Shown here piece after piece: positions 17,546-27,590 of a stretch of DNA of 64,000 bases. The stretch spans positions 1 through 64,000 of the forward strand of contig CBDICI010000002.1 of the NCBI GenBank assembly GCA_965277345.1. The letters are read 5' to 3'. The notes beneath the pieces were generated by a model. It worked only from the letters and a program-made list of their open reading frames with translations. It did no database searches and was not told the origin of the DNA. The position numbers and the translations under genes are program-made. This DNA comes from CAIOYC01 sp965277345 (lineage in GTDB: Bacteria; Pseudomonadota; Alphaproteobacteria; Caulobacterales; Caulobacteraceae). Numbering within the stretch: the stretch's first letter is position 1; every line of letters begins with the position of its first letter.

Positions 17546-18238
17546 GTGACCCTGTTCGACCTGATCGCGCTTTTGGTGATCGCCGTCTCGGCCCTGCTGG
17601 GCTTCCAGCGCGGGGCGATCCGCGAGTTCGTCGGCCTGTTCGCCTTCGGCGTCTCCGCCGCCGCCGCCCTGCTGCTGTTGCCGATCACCAGCAGCTTCAC
17701 CGCAGAGTTCTTCCACCAGCACCTGGTGGCCGTGGCCGTGGCCGTGGTGGCCGGCTTCGCCGTGGTCTATATCCTGTTCAAGTGGATCGGCTTATGGATC
17801 GCGCATCAGGTGCGCCAGCAGAGCGTGCTCGGCGGGGCGGATCGGGCGCTCGGCCTCGGCATCGGTGCGCTGCGGGCGCTGATCCTGCTCGGCCTGTTCG
17901 CCCTGGTGTTCGACCGCGCCACCCCCGCCGCGCTGAAGCCGGGCTGGATCACCGGCGCCTTCACCTATCCCTTGGCCAGCGCCTCGGGCCGGGCGCTCGG
18001 TGCGCTGGCCCCGGCGGCCCTGCGCGTCCTTGGCCACCCTTCGGCCTTGTTGAACGGCAAGAAAGGGCCAGATACGCAGTCACCAGATACACAGCCAACG
18101 GACGAAAGCGGCCCCGCCGCGACCGTCCCGCCCCGACCGACCCCGCCCCGCCCTCACGCCCCGCGCCACGACCGGGGCAAGGGATATGACCAACGCAGCC
18201 GTGATCAGCTGAACACGCTGCTGGAGCGCACGCGATGA
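17546..18238 (+). CDS. cvpA: CvpA family membrane protein
   Basis: The 230-residue protein has four N-terminal membrane helices and a proline/charged cytoplasmic tail. The start LFDLIALLVIAVSALLGFQRG and the following GAIREFVGLFAFG are typical of CvpA, an inner-membrane protein linked to purine operons and envelope homeostasis. It starts at a GTG (17546) and overlaps purF by ATGA at its end, giving the conserved cvpA-purF order. The tail after residue ~165 (PDTQSPDTQPTDE, then PRPTPPRPHAP) is low complexity and species-specific. Confidence 0.9.
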   Translation: MTLFDLIALLVIAVSALLGFQRGAIREFVGLFAFGVSAAAALLLLPITSSFTAEFFHQHLVAVAVAVVAGFAVVYILFKWIGLWIAHQVRQQSVLGGADRALGLGIGALRALILLGLFALVFDRATPAALKPGWITGAFTYPLASASGRALGALAPAALRVLGHPSALLNGKKGPDTQSPDTQPTDESGPAATVPPRPTPPRPHAPRHDRGKGYDQRSRDQLNTLLERTR

Positions 18239-19710
18239 CCGCCTATCCGATGCCGCCCAGGGACCCGGACGACGATACGCCGCGCCTGGAATGCGGGGTG
18301 TTCGGCGTGTGGAACCGCCCCGCCGCCGCGGCCCTCACCGCGCTCGGCCTGCACGCCCTGCAGCATCGGGGGCAGGAGGCCTGCGGCATCGCCGCCTTCG
18401 ACGGCAAGCGCTTCCATACCGAGCGGCACATGGGCCATGTGGGCGAGGCCTTCGACCAGCCGGACCTGACCCAGCGGTTGCCGGGGGCCGCGGCCATTGG
18501 CCACACGCGCTACGCCACCGCCGGCGCCAGCGTGATCCGCAACGTACAGCCCATGTTCGCCGACCTGGAGACGGGCGGCATCGCCATCGCCCATAACGGC
18601 AACCTGACCAACTTCCTGCACCTGCGTCATCAGCTGGTGGCCGAGGGCGCCATCTTTCAGTCCACCTCCGACAGCGAGGTAATCCTCCACCTCATCGCCC
18701 GGTCACGGAAGGCCCGGGTGATGGACCGGTTCATCGACGCCCTGCGCCAGATCGAGGGCGGCTATGCCCTGGTGGCGCTGACCAACAAGAAGCTGATCGG
18801 CGCGCGCGATCCGCTCGGCATCCGCCCACTGGTGCTGGGCGACCTCGACGGCCGGGCGGTGCTGGCCTCCGAGACCTGCGCGCTGGACATGATCGGCGCC
18901 CGCTTCGTCCGCGACGTGGAGCATGGCGAGGTGGTGGTGATCTCCGACGAGGGGGTGGAGTCGATCCGTCCGTTCCCGCCCGGCCGCGCCCGTCCCTGCC
19001 TGTTCGAATACGTCTATTTCGCCCGGCCGGATTCGGTGGTGAACGGCCGCTCGGTCTATGAGGTCCGCAAGCGCATGGGGATGCGCCTGGCGGAGGAGAC
19101 CGGCGCGGAGGCCGACGTGGTGGTGCCGGTGCCGGACTCCGGCGTGCCCGCCGCCATCGGCTATGCCCAGCGCTCAAGCATCCCCTATGAGCTCGGCATC
19201 ATCCGCGGCCACTATGTGGGGCGCACCTTCATCCAGCCCACCCAGGGCATCCGCGAGCTCGGCGTGCGTCGCAAGCACAGCCCCAACCGCGCGGTGCTGG
19301 AGGGCAAGCGGGTGATCCTGATCGACGACAGCATCGTGCGCGGCACTACCTCGGTACAGATCGTGCGCATGGTGCGCGACGCCGGGGCCAAGGAGGTGCA
19401 CCTGCGTTCCGCCTCGCCGCCGATCAAGTGGCCGGACTTCTACGGCATCGACATGCCCGACCGCGACAAGCTGCTGGCGGCGCAGAAGACGCTGAAGGAG
19501 ATGGAGGTGATGCTGGAGGTGGACAGCCTGGGCTTCCTCTCGGTGGAGGGGCTCTACTGGGCCATGGACGCCGGACCGCGCAATCCCGAATACCCCCAGT
19601 TCACCGACCACTACTTCACCGGCGACTATCCCACCCGCCTGACCGACCGCGAGATCGCCGACGGCCGCAACGACCCCGTCGAGACCCAGCTCAGCCTGCT
19701 GAGCGCCTAG
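18235..19710 (+). CDS. purF: Amidophosphoribosyltransferase PurF
   Basis: PurF makes phosphoribosylamine from PRPP and glutamine, the first step of de novo purine synthesis. The 491-residue protein has a short N-terminal propeptide ending in RLE, followed by the nucleophile Cys20 in CGVFGVW. The Ntn glutaminase domain keeps AIGHTRYAT and AHNGNLTN. The phosphoribosyltransferase domain has the PRPP loop VILIDDSIVRGTT. The ATG overlaps the cvpA stop, so expression is coupled. A repeat hairpin follows immediately after the TAG. Confidence 0.97.
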   Translation: MTAYPMPPRDPDDDTPRLECGVFGVWNRPAAAALTALGLHALQHRGQEACGIAAFDGKRFHTERHMGHVGEAFDQPDLTQRLPGAAAIGHTRYATAGASVIRNVQPMFADLETGGIAIAHNGNLTNFLHLRHQLVAEGAIFQSTSDSEVILHLIARSRKARVMDRFIDALRQIEGGYALVALTNKKLIGARDPLGIRPLVLGDLDGRAVLASETCALDMIGARFVRDVEHGEVVVISDEGVESIRPFPPGRARPCLFEYVYFARPDSVVNGRSVYEVRKRMGMRLAEETGAEADVVVPVPDSGVPAAIGYAQRSSIPYELGIIRGHYVGRTFIQPTQGIRELGVRRKHSPNRAVLEGKRVILIDDSIVRGTTSVQIVRMVRDAGAKEVHLRSASPPIKWPDFYGIDMPDRDKLLAAQKTLKEMEVMLEVDSLGFLSVEGLYWAMDAGPRNPEYPQFTDHYFTGDYPTRLTDREIADGRNDPVETQLSLLSA

Positions 19711-19838
19711 CCCCTCTCCCGCTGGCGGGAGAGGGAGGGGCCCATCGCGCCGCGATGGGAGGTGAGGGCATCGGCGGCGGCCCCCTTACCCCCGCACTCG
19801 TTCCGGGGGATGCCCTCTCCCCAGGGCGAGAGGGTTCT
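19711..19838. repeat. Palindrome cluster after purF (REP-like), likely also a terminator
   Basis: Immediately after the purF stop, CCCTCTCCCGC (19712-19722) pairs with GCGGGAGAGGG (19725-19735). A second palindrome follows, CCCATCGCG/CGCGATGGG (19741-19759). Then GAGGGCATC (19764-19772) and GATGCCCTC (19809-19817) form an outer pair. The set resembles the C-rich/G-rich hairpins of the other dispersed repeats in the window, without being a clear copy of them. The first hairpin is well placed to end the cvpA-purF transcript. Confidence 0.6.
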
Positions 19839-19858
19839 ATGTTGGCGCCGATCCCGCT

Positions 19859-20605
19859 ATGCACCCCGCCATGGATACGGACAGGATTCTCGCCGGGCGC
19901 ATCGCCCTGGTCACCGGCGCCTCGCGCGGCATCGGGCGGGCGGCGGCGCTGGGTCTGGCGCAGGCGGGCGCGCACGTGATCGCCACCGCGCGCACCCAGG
20001 GCGGGCTGGAGGCGCTGGACGACGAGGTGTTCAAGGCCACCGGCGAGCACGCCACCCTCGTGCCGCTCGACCTGCGCAATGGCGACGGGATCGACCAGCT
20101 CGGCGGGCAGATCTTCCAGCGCTGGGGCCGGCTCGACATCCTCCTCGCCGCCGCCGGCGATCTCGGCCAGGTGACGCCCACCGCCCACCTGGAGCCGCGC
20201 ACCTTCGAGCGCGCCCTGGCGGTGAACCTCACCGCCAACTACCGCCTGATCCGCGCGCTGGAGCCGCTGTTGCGCCAGAGCGAGGCCGGGCGCGCCCTGT
20301 TCCTCACCACGGGCCTTGCCCGCGAAGCACGTCCCTTCTTCAGCCCCTATGCGGCGTCCAAGGCGGCGCTGGAGAGCCTGGTGGGCTGCTGGGCGCAGGA
20401 GGTGGAGCATACCACCCTCCGCACCACCCTCGTCTCCCCCGGCCCCATGCGCACGGGGATGCGCGCCCTCGCCTTCCCCGGCGAGGACCCCCTGGACCTG
20501 CCGCCCCCCGAAGCCCTGGCCCCCCACATCATCGACCTGGCCCGCGCCGATCGGGCGCCCCCGCCCTATTTCCGCTTCGAGCCGATCACCCGGAGTTCAA
20601 CCTGA
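19859..20605 (+). CDS. Short-chain dehydrogenase/reductase (SDR) family protein
   Basis: This is a classical SDR of about 248 residues with a Rossmann fold. The cofactor loop is TGASRGIG near residues 19-26, followed by the NAA(G)-region equivalent LAAAGDLG. The catalytic Tyr-Lys is in YAASK, with the Ser-position region at LFLTTGLA, where Thr/Thr replaces the usual Ser. C-terminal PGPMRTGMRA resembles reductases annotated as related to FabG/YciK. The substrate cannot be inferred. ATG 19859 or 19871 (MDTDRIL) are both possible. No operon partner. Confidence 0.87.
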   Translation: MHPAMDTDRILAGRIALVTGASRGIGRAAALGLAQAGAHVIATARTQGGLEALDDEVFKATGEHATLVPLDLRNGDGIDQLGGQIFQRWGRLDILLAAAGDLGQVTPTAHLEPRTFERALAVNLTANYRLIRALEPLLRQSEAGRALFLTTGLAREARPFFSPYAASKAALESLVGCWAQEVEHTTLRTTLVSPGPMRTGMRALAFPGEDPLDLPPPEALAPHIIDLARADRAPPPYFRFEPITRSST

Positions 20606-20700
20606 CAGCGACAATTTGGCGAACGATTAAATCCGGGATTGACCGGATCACGCACCCGTGCACGCCTTAAGCCGTCGCAGATGGGAGCGAACCGGAGCGC

Positions 20701-23567
20701 ATGGTCGAGCTTTGGACGTGGGCCGCGCGCGTGTTCGTCGGCGCGGTGCTGTCGCTGGGTTCTGTAGGCGGCGCCTCGGCGGCGGCGCCGCCGCCGAATG
20801 AGTTGGTCAGGCCCGACCCGGACGTGATAATGGGCAGGCTCGACAACGGGCTTCGCTACGCCATCAAGCAGCACGCCTCCCACCAGAAGGAGGTGATCTA
20901 CTTCCATGTCGCCGCCGGCAGCCTGGAGGAGACCGACCACGAGAGGGGTGTCGCCCACTTTCTTGAACACATGGCGTTCAACGGGTCGCGCAACTTTCCG
21001 GCCGCGACCCTGATCAAGACCTTTGAAAACGCGGGCATCGGCTTCGGCCGCGACCAAAACGCCTTCACCAACTATTTCGGCACCACCTATGTGCTGAACA
21101 TCCCCAACGAGAATGGCGACAAGCTGTCGCTGGGCTTCCGGTGGCTGCGCGACGTGGCCGACGGGCTGCTGCTGACGCCGCGGGAGGTGGACCGTGAGCG
21201 TGGCGTGGTGATGTCAGAATAGCGGCTTAGCCTCGGGCCCAACAAGACCCTGTTCGACGAGAAGCTGCGCTTCCTTATTCCAGGCCTGCGCGCCTCCACC
21301 CGCGAGCCGATCGGCGAACGCGCGACGATCGAGGAGGCCGACGCGGCGACAATCCGGGGCTTCTACGAACACTGGTATCGGCCGGACAATGCGATCGTCG
21401 TGGCCGTGGGCGACGAACCGGCCGAGGTGGTGAAGGCGCGTATCGCCGAAACCTTCGCCGACTGGCGGAACCCGACGCCGGCGCCCGCCCGCGCCGCGCT
21501 CGGCCAGATCGACTATACACGGGCCGGCGCGGCCAAGAGCCTGTCGGACCCGCATGTGTCGGGCGGCGTGACCATCTGCCGTTACAGCCCAAAACGTCCA
21601 CACCGGCCGGAGGATGTGGAGGTGACCCGCGAAGGACTGGCCGACCGCATCTGGGCCAGCGTCTTCTCCAAGCGGATGGTGCGTCTCGCGCGGCAGGACA
21701 AGCCGCCGTTCCTGGGCGCATCCGGCCGCTATTCCGTCGTTTACCGCGCCTCGGGTGAGACCTGCTTTACGGCCGCGTCGCGCGTGGACGACTGGCGCTC
21801 GGCGATGGAGGCGCTGTCGGGCGAAATTCGCCGACTGGAGACCTACGGGATCACGCAGCGGGAGTTTGACGAGACCCGGCGCAGCATCCTTGCCGGTTCG
21901 GATGCGGCGGTCGCCGCAGCGCCGACGCAGGATCCGGACGCCATCGTCCGCGCCATCCTGGACAACATGGTGGAGGACAACACCTTCGACACTCACGCGG
22001 AGGCGCGGCGCGTCTACGGATTGGCCTTCGAGGGGCTCGATCCGGCGTCAGTCAAGGCCCAGTTCCACAGGCGCTGGATCGACGCCTCGCCGCCGCTGCT
22101 CATGGTCAGCGGCCCGACAGTTCTCGCCGAAGCCGATATCAGAGGGGTCTGGGACCGCTCCATGGCGACGAGGGCCCTCCCCGCCCCGGTCGATCCAAGG
22201 GAAATCTCCTGGGCCTATGCGGCGAACGGCGCGCCGGGAAAGGTCGTGTCGCGCCGGGCGATGAAGGAGCTCGACTTCACCCGCATCACCTTTGACAACG
22301 GCGTGGTGCTGAACCTGAAGCCAACCAAATTCAGCCGGAACGACGTAGAAATCCACGTAACATTCGGCGCGGGCCAGCAGGAAGCCGCACCCGCTGACGT
22401 GTTCGACGCCTCTATGGTTGGAAACCTGTTGTTCTCCGGCGGCTACAAACGCAACGACATCAATGATGTAATGGCGCTCTGCGAAGGGCACAGGTGCAAT
22501 GCGGGCCTGAACGTAAACCGGACCAGCTATGACCTGCATGGCTCCACGCGGACCCAGGATCTCGACCTCGAATTGCAAATCCTCAAAGGCCTTTTGACCG
22601 AACCCGGCTTCCGGCCCAGCATGGCGAGCGCCATGCCGACGGTGGCCGGCGCCTTCTTCCGTCAGATCCGGCTTAGTCCGGCCATGGTCACTGCCTTCAA
22701 ATTCACGGACTTGTTGCCAAGGCCCCACGTGATGGACCTCCCGAGCGAGGCGCACATCGCGGGCCTTACCTCGGCGGATTTCGCCCGCATCGTAGAGGGG
22801 CCGCTCACCAGCGATCCGCTGGAGGTGACCATGGTGGGCGATGTGGAGGAAGCGCAAGCCATCGAGGCGGTAGCCCGGACTTTCGGCGCGCTGCCGCCCC
22901 GCGCGGCGGGCGATCGCGCGCGCAGCGACGCCATAAAGCTACGGCTGTCCAACACCCCGCCTGCGCCGCAGACCGTCTATCACGAAGGCCCCAAGGACCA
23001 GGCCATGGTCACCCTCGCCTGGCCCCTGTTCGTCTGGACCCCGGACAGAATGCACGAAAGCCGGGTCAGCTATCTCATGACTCGCATCCTTCAGGACGCC
23101 GTGACCGAACGCATCCGCCAGCGCCTGGGCAAGAGCTATGCGCCCAACGTCGGCGAGAGCCTGCAGCGCGGCGGCGATCAGGGCGTACTGGAGATGATCA
23201 TCCAGACCTCGCCCGACGCGGCGGACGCGGTGCAGGCGGAGGCCTTGAAGATCGCCGCCGAGTTTAGGGCCGGCGACATAACCGACGCCATGCTGGAACA
23301 GGCGCGCAGGCCGCTGCTGGAGGCCGTCGCCAAGGAGCGAACCTATAACAGCTGGTGGGTGGAGGTGATGGACGGCTCGTATCGCTATCCGGAAAAACTC
23401 ATCTCCGCGCGCGACGCAATTCCGGAAACGCTGGAATCCAGCTCGACGAGGTGAAGGCCGAGGCCCGTAGATGGCTGACAGATCACCCCTACATCGTCAT
23501 TGCCCTGCCGAAGCCCGGGGCCGATACGGTCGCCGGCGCAGCGCCCGGACCGCCAAACGGCAAATAG
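20701..23567 (+). pseudogene. M16 (insulinase/pitrilysin) zinc metallopeptidase, disrupted
   Basis: The intact product would be a two-half M16 peptidase of ~955 residues. A signal-peptide-like start (VFVGAVLSLGSVGGASAAA) is followed by the inverted zinc motif HFLEH (86-90). The likely third ligand, Glu173, is in ERGVVMSE. A TAG at 21220-21222 comes directly after Glu173, and the same frame resumes at once with RLSLGPNKTLFDEKL, so the break is a single nonsense codon. A second lesion lies near 23420-23450: the frame in use ends at 23454, while the family-like tail (IQLDEVKAEARRWL ... to 23567) is in another frame. Two independent lesions argue for decay rather than one sequencing error. The TAG at 23565-23567 abuts the der stop. 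Confidence 0.85.
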
Positions 23568-25244
23568 CTAACGCTTCGGCCGCGGCGTGGATTTTCTCAC
23601 GGTGGGTTTGCGCAGTTTGTGGGTGGTGGGGACGCGGAGCTGGGTGCGGGTGGCCTTGCTGCGCGCCACGGCGGCGGTCTTCTTGGAGGTCTTGGCCCCG
23701 GTGTTGGACTTGCCCTCGGCCTTGACCCGGTAGGAGGGCGCGGGCTTGCGAGCCTTCTTCGGCGCCGTGGCCGGGGTGGGTGCATCGGGCACGGCGGCGC
23801 GGTTCAGCGGGCGCCTGGGCTCCGGTTCCACCCCCTCCGCCGGCGCGGGGGCCTTGCGCCGGGTGGGATAGACCTTGGCGTTCCTGACCGCGCGGTTGCC
23901 GTCGCTCTCCTCCGCATAGGGGTTCTTGTTCGAGCGGATGGCGATGCGGATCGGCGTGCCGGGGAGGTCGAAGCTTTCCCGCAGCGAGTTGATCAGATAG
24001 CGGCGATATTGTTCGGGGAGCTGGTCGGCGCGGCTGGCCATCAGCACGAAGGTGGGCGGGCGCCCCTTGAGCTGCGCCATGTATTTTGGCTTGATCCGCT
24101 TGCCGTTGACCGCGGGCGGCGGGTGGCGCTGCACCGCCATGGCCAGCCAGTCGTTGAGGTCCTTGGTCTTCACCTTCACCGACCAGGTCTTGTAGGCCTC
24201 CACCACCGCGGGCATCAGCCGCTCCACGTCCCGCCCGGTCTCGGCCGACAGGGCCACCAGCGGCGCGCCGCGAAGCTGGGGCAGCATCCGCTCGGCGGTC
24301 TCGCGCAGTTCGCCCAGCCTTTCCGCAGGCGCCTCCACCAGGTCCCATTTGGCCAGGCAATAGACCAGGGCGCGGCCCTCGCGCTCCACCAGGTCGGCGA
24401 TCTGCAGGTCCTGGGTCTCGAAGGCGTTGTCGGCGTCCATCACCAGGATCACCACCTCGGCGAAGGTGATGGCGCGGATGGTATCGGCGGTGGAGAGCCT
24501 CTCCAGCGCCTCCTGCACCCGCGCGCGCTTGCGCAGGCCCGCGGTGTCCACCAGGCGGATGGGGCGGCCCTGCCAGTCCCAGTCGACGGAGATGGCGTCG
24601 CGGGTGATGCCGGCCTCAGGGCCGGTGAGCAGGCGGTCCTCGCCGATCAGGCGGTTGACCAGGGTGGACTTGCCCGCATTGGGGCGCCCGACGATGGCGA
24701 TACGGATCGGCTTGTCGGCTTCGTCCTCTTCCACGGCCACCTCCGGCTCCGGCACGCCGGCGGCCAGGATGGCGTGGAACAGGTCGGTCATCCCCTCGCC
24801 GTGCTCGGCGGAGATCAGCACCGGTTCGCCGAGACCCAGCGCAAAGGCCTCGGCGGCGCCGAGGTCGGCGGCGCGGCCCTCCGCCTTGTTGGCCGCCAGC
24901 ACCACCGGCTTGTCGCGGCGGCGGATCAGGTCGGCGAAGATGCGGTCGAGGGGGGTCACCCCCTCCTTGGCGTCGACGATGAACACGGCGATGTCGGCGT
25001 CGTCAATGGCGCGTTCGGTCTGGAGGCGCATCCGCGACTCCAGGCTCTCGTCGGCCACGTCCTCGAACCCGGCGGTATCGATCAGTTCGAGTTCGAGATC
25101 GCCGAGGCGCCCGTCGGCGGTGCGGCGGTCGCGGGTCACCCCCGGCTGGTCGTTGACGATGGCCAGCTTCTTGCCGGCCAGCCGGTTGAACAGCGTGGAC
25201 TTGCCGACGTTCGGTCGCCCGACGATGGCGAGCTTCAGCGCCAC
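23568..25244 (-). CDS. der: Ribosome-assembly GTPase Der (EngA) with long basic tail
   Basis: Der is the tandem-G-domain GTPase needed for 50S subunit maturation. The first G domain has GRPNVGKST (9-17), DTAGFED and NKAEG. The second, starting near residue 185, has GRPNAGKST and DTAGLRK. A KH-like domain ends around residue 450 (GTPIRIAIRSNKNPY). At 558 residues it is longer than the usual ~440-490; the extra ~95 residues are rich in Lys, Arg, Ala and Pro. It is the third gene of a yfgM-bamB-der unit and lies one base after bamB. Confidence 0.96.
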   Translation of the reverse strand: MALKLAIVGRPNVGKSTLFNRLAGKKLAIVNDQPGVTRDRRTADGRLGDLELELIDTAGFEDVADESLESRMRLQTERAIDDADIAVFIVDAKEGVTPLDRIFADLIRRRDKPVVLAANKAEGRAADLGAAEAFALGLGEPVLISAEHGEGMTDLFHAILAAGVPEPEVAVEEDEADKPIRIAIVGRPNAGKSTLVNRLIGEDRLLTGPEAGITRDAISVDWDWQGRPIRLVDTAGLRKRARVQEALERLSTADTIRAITFAEVVILVMDADNAFETQDLQIADLVEREGRALVYCLAKWDLVEAPAERLGELRETAERMLPQLRGAPLVALSAETGRDVERLMPAVVEAYKTWSVKVKTKDLNDWLAMAVQRHPPPAVNGKRIKPKYMAQLKGRPPTFVLMASRADQLPEQYRRYLINSLRESFDLPGTPIRIAIRSNKNPYAEESDGNRAVRNAKVYPTRRKAPAPAEGVEPEPRRPLNRAAVPDAPTPATAPKKARKPAPSYRVKAEGKSNTGAKTSKKTAAVARSKATRTQLRVPTTHKLRKPTVRKSTPRPKR

Positions 25245-25245
25245 C

Positions 25246-26640
25246 CTAGCGGATCGCGATCAGCTCGCCGTCGTCGGCCAGGACGTAGAGCAGGCCGCCG
25301 GCGGCGATGGGGGCCTGGAAGCTGCCCGACTTGTTTCCGAGCCGCAGCGACTTGACGAAGGCGCCGGTCTTGGGATCGAGCGCCAGAAGCTCGCCCTTGT
25401 CCGACACCATGACCAGCCGGTTGGAGGCCAGCATCGGCCCCGACCAGTTGGAGCGGAATTTCTTCCGCAGCGGCTCGTTCAGGCGCTTGATCCAGTAGAC
25501 CTGACCGGAATCGCGGGCGGCGCAGACCAGGTTGCCCTCCTCGCTCATCACATAGACCACGTCGCCCGCGGGCCACGGCGCGGAGATCATGGAGATGGGC
25601 AGTGACCAGGCGCGCGTGCCGGTGCGAAGGTCCACCGCGCCCATGACGCCCGAGTGGCTCCCCGCATAGACCACGCCGCGATAGACCACCGGGCGGCCGG
25701 AGATGTCGCGGATCTCGGACAGGGCGCTGTTGCGGTTGGTGAAGGACAGCACATCGGTCCACAGATCGGTGCCGTTGGCGGCCGAGACCGCGATCAGTTC
25801 GCCCGAGGCGAAGGGGGCGATGACCTCGTCGTTGACCACGGCCGGGCTGGAGGCGATCAGCATCCGCGCCGGCTCTTCCAGCGGCTGATAGGTCCAGGCC
25901 GAGGCGCCGGTCTTCTCGTCATAGGCCTGCAACTGGTCGACCACGTCGATGACGTAGACCTTGCCCGCCGCCACGGTCGGCGCGCCGCGCACGGGCGAGG
26001 AGGTGGGTATCCTCCACACCAGATGGCCGGTCTTGGCGTCGAGCGCGGCGACGAAGCGATAGCCGGAGGACATGAACACCATGCCGTCGGCATAGGCGAC
26101 GCCGCCGCCGAAGGATTCGCGGTCCGGGCCGCGCCTGTTGGAGAGGTCGGTGCGCCACAGCTCGCGCCCGCCGGCGGCGTCGATGGCGACCACATCGGCC
26201 CGGCCGTCGAGGAGGTAGATCACTCCGTCGGCGATCACCGGCGGGGCCATGATGCGGGTGAAGCGGCTGATGCCGACGCCCACCTTGCGGCGCCAGGCGA
26301 CCTGCAGGTCCGCGCCGGCGGCCACGTGATCCACGGCGTGCTCGATATTGCCGCCGGGCTCGGGCCAGTTCACCTGCACCTGGGGTGCGGGCAGCGAGAA
26401 GTCCACCCCCTTCAGCGCCGGCGAGACCGCCAGGGTCTGGCTGGAATCCAGCACCGGGATGCGCTGACCGGGCGCCACGCGGGCGGAGGCCTTCTTGCCC
26501 CGACCGAGGTTGAACGGATTGGGCGGTCCCTTGAACCCGGCGCAGCCGGCCATGGCGCCGGACAGGGCGCCGATCAGCGACACGGCCACCACGGCGCGCA
26601 AGAGGGTCTGGACCGGCGAGCGGGCGCCAGGGCGGATCAT
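25246..26640 (-). CDS. bamB: Outer-membrane assembly lipoprotein BamB-like beta-propeller
   Basis: The 464-residue protein consists of PQQ-type beta-propeller repeats; BamB is the lipoprotein of the BAM complex that helps insert outer-membrane barrels. The N-terminus is a lipoprotein signal (AVVAVSLIGALSGAMAGC, acylated Cys33). The repeats carry the usual blades: GRELWRTDLSN, GHLVWRIPTSSPVRGAP, GTDLWTDVLSF, GTRAWSLPIS, GQVYWIKRLN. It overlaps the upstream yfgM-like gene by ATGA (26637-26640) and precedes der, the same order as E. coli yfgM-bamB-der, which supports the BamB call. Confidence 0.9.
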   Translation of the reverse strand: MIRPGARSPVQTLLRAVVAVSLIGALSGAMAGCAGFKGPPNPFNLGRGKKASARVAPGQRIPVLDSSQTLAVSPALKGVDFSLPAPQVQVNWPEPGGNIEHAVDHVAAGADLQVAWRRKVGVGISRFTRIMAPPVIADGVIYLLDGRADVVAIDAAGGRELWRTDLSNRRGPDRESFGGGVAYADGMVFMSSGYRFVAALDAKTGHLVWRIPTSSPVRGAPTVAAGKVYVIDVVDQLQAYDEKTGASAWTYQPLEEPARMLIASSPAVVNDEVIAPFASGELIAVSAANGTDLWTDVLSFTNRNSALSEIRDISGRPVVYRGVVYAGSHSGVMGAVDLRTGTRAWSLPISMISAPWPAGDVVYVMSEEGNLVCAARDSGQVYWIKRLNEPLRKKFRSNWSGPMLASNRLVMVSDKGELLALDPKTGAFVKSLRLGNKSGSFQAPIAAGGLLYVLADDGELIAIR

Positions 26641-27407
26641 TGGGCGGCTCCGGCGTTGGCGAGCATGGGGAGTTGGGCGCCGGCCTGGCCGGGCAGGGCT
26701 TGCGCCGCGGGGGCGGGCGGCATGACCGGCGTAGCCCTGGCGGCGGAGGGCAGCGCCGCGGCCGAGCCCGACTGGACCAGCAGCTTGGCCATCTGCGCCC
26801 GCGTGCGGGTGGCCTCGGACACGTCCTGCGACAGGGTCAGCAGGCCGAGATCGCCCACCGCCGCCTGCGGCTTGCCCGCCTGCAACCGGGCCATGGCCAA
26901 AGCCTCGCGCGCCTGCAGGTGGAAGGGCCGGCTGTCGTCGGTGAGCGGCTGCAGGCGCGTCTCCACGTCCGACAGGGGGTGGGTGTCCATGACCAGATAG
27001 GCGGCCTTCAGCCGGGCGATGTCCATCAGCACCGCATCCGGCGCGGCCTTGGCGGCCTGATCGAGCAGGCGCACCGCCTCCTCGTCCTTGCGCTTTTGCA
27101 CCCGCACGCCGGCCTGCTGCATCAGAGCCAGGGTGCGGTAGCCGGCGGGGGCGGAGGCGGAAAGCGAGGCGAACCTGCGGTCCGCGCCGTCGAGATCGCC
27201 GGTGGCCAGGGCCAGCAGCGCGTCGTTATAGGCGATGGAGGCCTTGGCCTGCTGGTTCTGCTGCTGGGTGTTGAAGCCCCAGACGCCGAGGGTGACCAAA
27301 AGCGCCAGCACGACCGCGCCGGCCGCATAGGGCCAGCCCCGCTGCACCAGGCGCTGGTATCGGGCGGCGCGAAGCTCCTCCTCGACCTCTTCAAAAACGT
27401 CGACCAC
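26637..27407 (-). CDS. YfgM-like membrane-anchored TPR protein
   Basis: The 256-residue protein has a cytoplasmic start (MVDVFEEVEEELRAARYQR), one membrane helix (AAGAVVLALLVTLGVWGF, about 29-46) and a periplasmic helical region of TPR_21 type (ASIAYNDALLALATGDLDGA onward), ending in a proline/alanine tail. YfgM tethers periplasmic chaperones to the Sec translocon in E. coli. The call rests on topology and on its position before bamB and der. The start GTG/ATG at 27407 is the first gene of the unit, so the promoter should lie in 27408-27590. Confidence 0.82.
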   Translation of the reverse strand: MVDVFEEVEEELRAARYQRLVQRGWPYAAGAVVLALLVTLGVWGFNTQQQNQQAKASIAYNDALLALATGDLDGADRRFASLSASAPAGYRTLALMQQAGVRVQKRKDEEAVRLLDQAAKAAPDAVLMDIARLKAAYLVMDTHPLSDVETRLQPLTDDSRPFHLQAREALAMARLQAGKPQAAVGDLGLLTLSQDVSEATRTRAQMAKLLVQSGSAAALPSAARATPVMPPAPAAQALPGQAGAQLPMLANAGAAQ

Positions 27408-27590
27408 GTGTGTTGGCGCTCCGCAACGATGACTTGGGCCGGCAAACTATCGCCTGGCTCGGCCCCCCGCAACGCGACCCCTTAGAGCAGGGGCGGCGCG
27501 CGCACAAATGTCGCGACGCGTTGCCTTGGGCGACGGAGCCTTGAGCCGGTGGCGAAATTGCGGCTGCGCTCGCCGCAAGCCTCGCCGCCG

